Assembly: GCF_000447205.1 (NCBI RefSeq) | Contig: NZ_AUWY01000087.1 | Location: forward strand, 1-32,708 | Source: Sphingobium ummariense RL-3 | GTDB lineage: Bacteria > Pseudomonadota > Alphaproteobacteria > Sphingomonadales > Sphingomonadaceae | DNA length: 32,708 nt | Direction: 5' to 3' | Shown here: one piece after another, positions 25,636 to 32,708 of the stretch | Position numbering within the stretch: the stretch's first letter is position 1 | How the letters are laid out: each line of letters begins with the position of its first letter | Made by a program: the position numbers and the translations under genes | The notes under the pieces: generated by a model | Database searches by the model: none | What the model saw: only the letters and a program-made list of their open reading frames with translations | What the model was told of the DNA's origin: nothing

Positions 25636-26256
25636 GTGACGGATATCGCCGCCGTCATCTTCGACGTAGGCAATGTCCTCTACCATTGGGATCCCCGGAT
25701 CCTCTACGAGCGCCTGATCGAGGACGATCGGGCGCTCGATGCGTTTCTGCGCGACGTCGTGACCCCGGACTGGCATTTCCAGCACGATGCCGGCCGCCCC
25801 TTTGCCGAAACCAGCGCCGAACTGATCGCCCGGCATCCCGACCATGCCGACCTCATCCGCCTCTGGGGCGACCGCTTCATCGACAGCATCGGCCCTGCGG
25901 TGGACGGCATGCCCGAACTGGTGCGAGATCTGGACGCAGCGGCGGTGCCCCTGTTCGGCCTCACCAATTTCAGCGCGGAGTTCTGGCCCGACTTCCATGC
26001 GCGGGAAGCCGCCCTGTTCGCACCCTTCCGCGGCATCATCGTGTCCGGCCGCGAACAGATGGTGAAGCCCGACCCGGCCATCTACGCGCTGGCGCTGGCG
26101 CGATTCGGTCTGGCGGCGGAAGCAACGCTGTTCATCGATGACCGCGAGGAGAATGTCCGCGGCGCCCGGGCGGCCGGAATGCATGCGCATCTGTTCCGGG
26201 ATGCGCGGACGCTGAGGGCGGAACTGGCGGGGATGGGACTGGTCGCAGCCTCCTAG
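25636..26256 (+). CDS. HAD-superfamily phosphatase (YihX-like, GTG start)
   Basis: A 206-residue protein. Motif I is FDVGNVLYHWD (about 9-19; the nucleophile is the first Asp, and the G in place of the second Asp is normal in the YihX subgroup). LFGLTNFS near 115-122 is motif II, VKPDPAIY near 149 motif III (Lys), and FIDDREENVRGARAAGM near 171-187 motif IV with the Mg-binding Asps. The start is GTG at 25636. YihX-type enzymes hydrolyse sugar phosphates such as glucose-1-phosphate, but this is inferred only. It is 6 bp downstream of rpmJ and converges with metH, leaving only 7 bp between stops. Confidence 0.9.
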   Translation: MTDIAAVIFDVGNVLYHWDPRILYERLIEDDRALDAFLRDVVTPDWHFQHDAGRPFAETSAELIARHPDHADLIRLWGDRFIDSIGPAVDGMPELVRDLDAAAVPLFGLTNFSAEFWPDFHAREAALFAPFRGIIVSGREQMVKPDPAIYALALARFGLAAEATLFIDDREENVRGARAAGMHAHLFRDARTLRAELAGMGLVAAS

Positions 26257-26263
26257 CTTCCCC

Positions 26264-28876
<2,613 letters not shown>

Positions 28877-28892
28877 CGGTTTCTTCCAAAAT

Positions 28893-29009
28893 TCCTCCCC
28901 CTTAGGGGGAGGGGACCATGCCGCAGGCATGGTGGAGGGGTTTCACGCTATCGAGGGGGCGACACCCCTCCGTCTGGCTTCGCCAGCCACCTCCCCTTTC
29001 AGGGGAGGA
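28893..29009. repeat. Inverted repeat between the two MetH genes
   Basis: Ends are TCCTCCCCCTTAGGGGGAGG and CACCTCCCCTTTCAGGGGAGGA. The inside has ACCATGCCGCAGGCATGGTG and GGCTTCGCCAGCC, each a small hairpin, and an inverted AGGGGT/ACCCCT pair. This type is frequent in sphingomonad genomes and would form a multi-branched structure in a transcript running through the met operon. Confidence 0.82.
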
Positions 29010-29015
29010 TGGATA

Positions 29016-30065
29016 CTATGCCGCGATGTGCATCGGTTCGAGGCCCGCGAGCCGCGTCACCACCGGCAGTTCGGGCACGACGCGCGGCTTCTGCCCCGCC
29101 AGTGCCTTTGCCACCGCGCCGATATGCGCCGGCGTCGTGCCGCAGCAGCCGCCGACCATGTTGACCAGCCCCTCGTCCACCCAGTCGCGGATCAGCTTCG
29201 CGGTCGTCTCGGGCAGTTCGTCATACTGCCCCAGCTCGTTCGGCAGCCCCGCATTGGGATAGGCCAGGATCAGCGTGTCGGCATTCTTCGACAGCTCGGA
29301 CAGATAGGGCCGCAGCAGGTCCGCACCGAACGCGCAGTTCACGCCGATCGTCAGCGGCTTCAGGTGCCGCAGCGAATACCAGAAGGCGTTGATCGTGTGG
29401 CCCGACAGGTTCCGGCCCGACATGTCGGTGATGGTGAAGCTCAGCATCAGCGGCACGGGGCGGCCAGCGGCGGCTTCCGCCTCCCGCGCCGCCATGCCCG
29501 CCGCCTTGGCGTTCAGCGTGTCGAAGCAGGTTTCCACCAGCAGGAAGTCCACCCCGCCCTCGATCAGCGCGTCGCACTGCTCGCGATAATCGGCCTTCAG
29601 CGTGTCGTAGTCGACCTCGCGATAGGCCGGGTCGTTGACGTCGGGCGAGATCGACAAGGTCTTGTTCGTCGGCCCGATCGACCCGGCGACGAAGCGTGGA
29701 CGCCCGTCCTTCGCGGTCGCCTTTTCGCAGGCGGCGCGCGCCAATTTCGCGGCGGCGACGTTGATCTCCCGCACCAGATGCTCGCAGCCATAGTCGGCCA
29801 TCGCGATCTTGGTGGACGAGAAGGTGTTGGTCTCGATCATGTCCGCCCCGGCGTCGAGATAGGCGGCGTGGATGCCCTCGACGATGTCCGGCCGGGTCAG
29901 GCACAGCAGGTCGTTATTGCCCTTCTGGTCCTTCGCCAGGTCCAGCGACCCGCGATAATCCGCCTCCGTCAGCCCGTGCTTCTGGATCGACGTGCCATAG
30001 CCGCCGTCGAAAATCATGATCTTTTCGGCCGCAATGGCGCGAAATTGGTGTTCGGCGCTCATCAT
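29016..30065 (-). CDS. metH: Homocysteine S-methyltransferase module of split MetH
   Basis: A 349-residue protein equal to the first module of MetH. It transfers the methyl group of methylcobalamin to homocysteine. IMIFDGGYGTSIQKHGL (about 17-33) is the N-terminal barrel signature. The three zinc cysteines are present: Cys in NCAFGADLLRPYL and the pair in MVGGCCGTTPAHIGA. ETNTFSSTKIAMADYG is also typical. GGCGGAG lies 5 nt before the ATG at 30065 (an upstream TTG at 30068 is less likely). Because no pterin or B12 domain follows, it must work with the 870-residue protein 140 bp downstream. Confidence 0.94.
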   Translation of the reverse strand: MMSAEHQFRAIAAEKIMIFDGGYGTSIQKHGLTEADYRGSLDLAKDQKGNNDLLCLTRPDIVEGIHAAYLDAGADMIETNTFSSTKIAMADYGCEHLVREINVAAAKLARAACEKATAKDGRPRFVAGSIGPTNKTLSISPDVNDPAYREVDYDTLKADYREQCDALIEGGVDFLLVETCFDTLNAKAAGMAAREAEAAAGRPVPLMLSFTITDMSGRNLSGHTINAFWYSLRHLKPLTIGVNCAFGADLLRPYLSELSKNADTLILAYPNAGLPNELGQYDELPETTAKLIRDWVDEGLVNMVGGCCGTTPAHIGAVAKALAGQKPRVVPELPVVTRLAGLEPMHIAA

Positions 30066-30089
30066 CAAAACTCCGCCTGTTCGAAAAAT

Positions 30090-30191
30090 CCGTTCGTCCT
30101 GAGTAGGAGACTGAGCCTGTCGAAGGCTCCGTATCGAAGGATCCTTCGATACGCCAATTCGACAAGCTCAATGGCTACTCAGGACGAACGG
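30090..30191. repeat. Sphingomonad-type palindromic repeat, copy D
   Basis: The simplest copy: CCGTTCGTCCTGAGTAG at one end and CTACTCAGGACGAACGG at the other, with GAGCCTGTCGAAGG and CCAATTCGACAAGCTCAATG inside and the central CGTATCGAAGGATCCTTCGATACG palindrome. It would fold as a single long hairpin. It lies in the 135-bp gap between metF and the homocysteine-methyltransferase gene. Confidence 0.9.
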
Positions 30192-30200
30192 GTAAATCCC

Positions 30201-31136
30201 TCATGCCGCGACATCCGCAACCTTCGGCCTCAAACCGAGCAGATGACAGATCGCATAGCTCAGTTCCGCCCGGTTGAGCGTGTAGAAATGAAAGTCGCGC
30301 ACCCCGCCCGCATAGAGCTTGCGGCACAATTCCGCCGCCAGCGTCGCGGAGACCAGCTGCCGCGCGCCGGGCAGGTCGTCCAGCCCTTCGAACAGCTTGC
30401 CCATCCAGCCGGGCACGTCGGTGTTGCACATCGCCGACATGCGCTGGACCGCGGCGAAATTGCTGACCGGCATGATGCCCGGGATGATGTCGGCGTCGAT
30501 CCCCGCCGCCGCCACCTTGTCGCGGAAGCGGAAGAAGGTGTCCGGCTCGAAGAAGAACTGGGTAATCGCCCGCGTCGCCCCGGCGTCCAGCTTGCGCTTC
30601 AGGTTGTCCAGATCGCTTTGCGGGCTTGCCGCCTCGGGATGGGTTTCGGGATAGGCAGCCACGGAAATCTCGAACGGGTGGCGCTTCATCAGGCCCTCGA
30701 CCAGCTCGGCCGCGCCCGCATAGCCCTGCGGATGCGGCTCGAAGCTCTTCCCCTGCTCGGGCGGATCGCCGCGCAGCGCGACGATATGACGCACCCCGGC
30801 CTCCCAATAGGCGTCGGCAACCTCGCCGATCTCGTCGCGGCTGGCGGCCACGCAGGTCAGGTGCGCGGCGGCGGACAGCGGCGTTTCCCGCGCGATCCGG
30901 GCGACGGTATTGTGGGTCCGCTCCCGCGTGGAGCCTCCCGCGCCATAGGTCACCGATACGAATTTGGGGGCGAGCGGCGTCAGCGTCCCGATCGCCGACC
31001 AGAGCTGCTCCTCCATCTTCTCCGTCTTAGGCGGGAAGAATTCGAAGCTGACGTTGAGGTCGCCCGCAAGGTCGGCATAGAGCGGCGCATCGAGCGCGCG
31101 CCGGGCCTCTTCGACGGAAGGAAAGGTCAGGGTCAT
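30201..31136 (-). CDS. metF: 5,10-methylenetetrahydrofolate reductase
   Basis: A 311-residue flavoenzyme that makes 5-methyltetrahydrofolate for methionine synthase. Start at 31136 (MTLTFPSVEEARRALDAPLY) overlaps the upstream stop as ATGA; the longer frame upstream is only the shadow of that gene. Family features: VSFEFFPPKTEKMEEQLW (about 30-47; the catalytic Glu in FEFFPP), FVSVTYGAGGSTRERT (about 60-75), LRGDPP near 123, and ITQFFFEPDTFFRFRD near 195. The product feeds directly into the two MetH proteins encoded downstream. Confidence 0.96.
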   Translation of the reverse strand: MTLTFPSVEEARRALDAPLYADLAGDLNVSFEFFPPKTEKMEEQLWSAIGTLTPLAPKFVSVTYGAGGSTRERTHNTVARIARETPLSAAAHLTCVAASRDEIGEVADAYWEAGVRHIVALRGDPPEQGKSFEPHPQGYAGAAELVEGLMKRHPFEISVAAYPETHPEAASPQSDLDNLKRKLDAGATRAITQFFFEPDTFFRFRDKVAAAGIDADIIPGIMPVSNFAAVQRMSAMCNTDVPGWMGKLFEGLDDLPGARQLVSATLAAELCRKLYAGGVRDFHFYTLNRAELSYAICHLLGLRPKVADVAA

Positions 31137-32104
31137 GCGGAAATGCGTCCTTCGATCGGCACGATGCGGGCGCCACGGCGCCGCCCCAGCCACAGTTGTA
31201 CGGTAAGTTGCTGTCCGGGCAGGCTTTCCACCCGCTCCAGGTCGATGCCGGCGTCCCCGAACCAGGTGCCGATCTGCTCGTCGGAAAAGCCCAGGCGCGC
31301 ATGCTGGTCGCGCAGGCGCAGTTCCTCGCGCTCGTGCGGGGCAAAATCGGCGATCAGCAGGCGCCCGCCCGTCTCCATCACCCGCGCCGCCTCCGCGATC
31401 ACCGCCTCGGGGACCTGCGCATAATGCAGCACCTGATGCAGCACGATCGTGTCGACGCTCCCCGCCTCCAGCGGCAGCGCAGAAAAGTCTCCCAGCAACA
31501 GTGCGTATTTGTCCCCGGCGTCCTGCGGCAGCTTGGCGCGGGCAAGGCGGAGCATATCGGGGCTGCGATCGAGCGCCGTCACCTGGTCGGCGGCGGGTCC
31601 GAACAATTCGATCATCCGTCCGGTGCCGGTGCCGATGTCGAGCAGATGGCCGATCGGCTCCTGCCCCAGCAGCGCGGTCATCGCCGCCTCCACCTCGTCC
31701 TCGGGCACGTGAAGCGAGCGGATCGCGTCCCATTCCTCGGCCCGCTCGGCGAAATAGGCCTCCGCCGCGCGCGACCGGTCGGCGCGCACCGCCGCCAGCC
31801 GGGCAAGGTCGGCCTGCTGCCACAACTGCTCGTTGGCCGAGGGTTCCAGGGCGTCGAACAGCGTCAGGAAGGGCGCGGTCCTGCTGTCCCGCGAAAGGCG
31901 CAGGAACACCCAGTTCCCTTCCTTGCGCCGCTCGACCAACCCCGCTTCGGCCAGGATGCGGACATGGCGCGACACGCGGGGCTGGCTTTGCCCGACCACC
32001 ACGGCAATCTCTCCCACAGCCAGTTCCATCGCCCGCAGCAGGTGCACGATGCGCAGCCGTGTCGGGTCTCCAAGAGCCCGGAAGATGTCGAGAGCGGCAG
32101 CCAT
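31133..32104 (-). CDS. ArsR-family regulator fused to a SAM-dependent methyltransferase (SahR-like)
   Basis: A 323-residue fusion. The N-terminal winged helix (about 1-90) is ArsR-type: RALGDPTRLRIVHLLRAMEL, EIAVVVGQSQPRVSRHVRIL (recognition helix) and AGLVERRKEGNWVFLRL. There is no arsenic-site Cys pair. The C-terminal half (about 140-310) is a class I methyltransferase with LLDIGTGTGRMIELFG near 153-168 and ALDRSPDML. Start ATG 32104; upstream residues would cross the operator. Gene order and a 20-bp palindrome just ahead of it match the SahR group, which senses S-adenosylhomocysteine and controls methionine-cycle genes; that name is from memory and is an inference here. First gene of the metF-metH operon. 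Confidence 0.9.
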   Translation of the reverse strand: MAAALDIFRALGDPTRLRIVHLLRAMELAVGEIAVVVGQSQPRVSRHVRILAEAGLVERRKEGNWVFLRLSRDSRTAPFLTLFDALEPSANEQLWQQADLARLAAVRADRSRAAEAYFAERAEEWDAIRSLHVPEDEVEAAMTALLGQEPIGHLLDIGTGTGRMIELFGPAADQVTALDRSPDMLRLARAKLPQDAGDKYALLLGDFSALPLEAGSVDTIVLHQVLHYAQVPEAVIAEAARVMETGGRLLIADFAPHEREELRLRDQHARLGFSDEQIGTWFGDAGIDLERVESLPGQQLTVQLWLGRRRGARIVPIEGRISA

Positions 32105-32112
32105 GGCACTGT

Positions 32113-32140
32113 CATATAAAGAATTCTTTATATACGTCAA
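32113..32140 (-). promoter_or_regulatory. Promoter of the met operon
   Basis: On the minus strand TTGACG (32140-32135) is followed after 16 bp by TATATG (32118-32113). The transcript would begin near 32106, only two bases before the ATG at 32104, so the message is close to leaderless; no Shine-Dalgarno sequence is present. The palindrome covers the spacer and part of the -10. Confidence 0.55.
32114..32133. promoter_or_regulatory. Perfect 20-bp palindromic operator of the met operon
   Basis: ATATAAAGAATTCTTTATAT is a perfect palindrome, ending 9 bp before the ArsR-methyltransferase ATG. The size and A/T-rich arms are typical of ArsR-family sites. It occupies the spacer and -10 region of the predicted promoter, so binding would block RNA polymerase. 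Confidence 0.85.
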
Positions 32141-32318
32141 TGCCGGCTCTGTCTCGCCGCAGTGCAAAAAAGCCCCGTTTTGCAAGCTTCGTTTCGCAGG
32201 AAATGGGATTGCCTTGCTTCTTCCAAAGCATTACGAATCGTGGCGCAGACGCAATGGGGGGTGAGCTTTTCTCCGAGAGTTGTCTGCGACGGTTTTTATC
32301 TCAGAGAGGGGTTAGCCC

Positions 32319-32534
32319 ATGACCAAGTCGATTGCTCTTTCGTTCGTTCTCGCCGCGTCGCTCGGCCTGGCCGCTTGCACCGGTGGCGCGGAAAATACCG
32401 CGAACAATGCCGCCAACTCCGCGGAGAACGCCTCGAACGCTGCCGACAACGCCCTGAACGCCGCGATGAACGCCGCCGACAACGCCGCCAACGCTGCGTC
32501 GAACGCGACCAACAACGCCGCGAACGCGATGTAA
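32319..32534 (+). CDS. Ala/Asn-repeat small lipoprotein
   Basis: A 71-residue lipoprotein: signal MTKSIALSFVLAASLGLAAC with lipobox LAAC (lipidated Cys20), then a 50-residue tail made almost entirely of Ala, Asn, Asp, Glu, Ser and Thr, with a recurring NAA / NAAD unit of about 4 and 7 residues. It has no aromatic residues and no Arg or Lys after residue 3. The spacing suggests a long Ala-zipper helix, similar in principle to Lpp/OprI-type outer-membrane lipoproteins, but it lacks the C-terminal Lys used for peptidoglycan linkage. AGAGAGGGG precedes the ATG. A terminator follows at 32559-32592, so it is a separate short transcript, probably abundant. Function unknown. Confidence 0.85.
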   Translation: MTKSIALSFVLAASLGLAACTGGAENTANNAANSAENASNAADNALNAAMNAADNAANAASNATNNAANAM

Positions 32535-32558
32535 TTTTCGCCTTCGGGAAGAGTTTCG

Positions 32559-32592
32559 AAAAGGGCCGCGCCGGAAACGGAGCGGCCCTTTT
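32559..32592 (+). terminator. Intrinsic terminator after the Ala/Asn-repeat lipoprotein
   Basis: AAAAGGGCCGC (32559-32569) pairs with GCGGCCCTTTT (32582-32592) as an 11-bp stem with a 12-nt loop, and a further T follows. Confidence 0.88.
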
Positions 32593-32608
32593 TCATGGGA
32601 GCGATTTC

Positions 32609-32708
32609 ATGGTGCAGCGCATCGCGGGCCTGGTTCTGCTGACGGTTCTGGCCGGCTGCGGATCGGGCGACGGCGTCGGCGGCGTCAGCGCCAGCGAAGC
32701 GAGCGCGC
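32609..32708 (+). CDS. Lipoprotein, N-terminal part only (runs off the window)
   Basis: From the ATG at 32609, 33 residues are visible: MVQRIAGLVLLTVLAGCGSG, then DGVGGVSASEASA. The N-terminus is a lipoprotein signal with lipobox LAGC (Cys17), followed by a Gly/Ser/Ala-rich linker. GGGAG lies about 8 nt upstream. It begins 16 bp after the terminator. The protein family cannot be told from this fragment. Confidence 0.7.
   Translation, partial: MVQRIAGLVLLTVLAGCGSGDGVGGVSASEASA

Noticed and set aside
32114..32133. Plain restriction-site palindrome
   Set aside because: A 20-bp perfect palindrome next to an ArsR-family gene is unlikely by chance, so it was kept as an operator.

Overview
This window looks like ordinary chromosome from a high-GC alphaproteobacterium, most likely a sphingomonad (Sphingomonadales). 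The pointers are a 'vgr-related' HExxH protein, the zinc-free 41-residue L36, a MetH split into two polypeptides behind an ArsR-methyltransferase fusion, a divided dnaK/dnaJ pair, and several copies of the sphingomonad-type palindromic repeat that begins with 'CGTTCGTCCTGAGTAG'. No phage, integrase, transposase, CRISPR array, tRNA or rRNA was recognised. Strand use is mixed and coding density is high. The assignment rests on recognised families only, not on a database search.

Layout. 1-2569 (minus): a tightly coupled unit of an ATP-grasp ligase, a sugar-nucleotidyltransferase-like protein and a second ATP-grasp protein with a TTG start that runs off the left edge. 2699-2855: mosaic repeat. 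2864-4483: FAD-dependent dehydrogenase (COG2509 type). 4544-8357: metal-uptake block of DUF2946-like protein, TonB-dependent receptor and PepSY membrane protein. 8641-10898: MerR-family regulator, probably with a leaderless mRNA and its own operator, followed by an acyl-CoA dehydrogenase. 11093-12373: APC-family amino-acid permease. 12389-15553: dnaK and dnaJ, with a near-perfect alphaproteobacterial sigma-32 promoter in front of dnaK. 15716-16662: copper-chaperone-like lipoprotein overlapping a small HEMTH protein that starts with TTG. 16768-17298: exported TPR protein with a hairpin that could hide its ribosome-binding site. 17398-19984: sdhC-sdhD-sdhA, ending in a strong bidirectional terminator with no sdhB.

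20171-23291 (plus): cytosolic chemoreceptor-like protein, prmA and a dienelactone hydrolase. 23583-25306 (minus): DUF4136-like lipoprotein overlapping an M14 carboxypeptidase. 25504-26256 (plus): rpmJ and a HAD phosphatase. 26264-32104 (minus): a methionine-cycle operon in the order ArsR-methyltransferase fusion, metF, MetH homocysteine-methyltransferase part, MetH cobalamin part, with a perfect 20-bp palindrome just before the first gene. 32319-end (plus): an Ala/Asn-repeat lipoprotein, a terminator, and the start of another lipoprotein.

The best candidate for an undescribed system is the ATP-grasp / nucleotidyltransferase / ATP-grasp unit at the left edge: three enzymes with 1-nt overlap or 3-nt spacing and no recognised pathway. 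Other points of interest are the SD-masking hairpin at 16737-16762, the overlapping divergent dnaK/copper-chaperone promoters, the two leaderless-looking autoregulated transcription factors, and the modular repeats.
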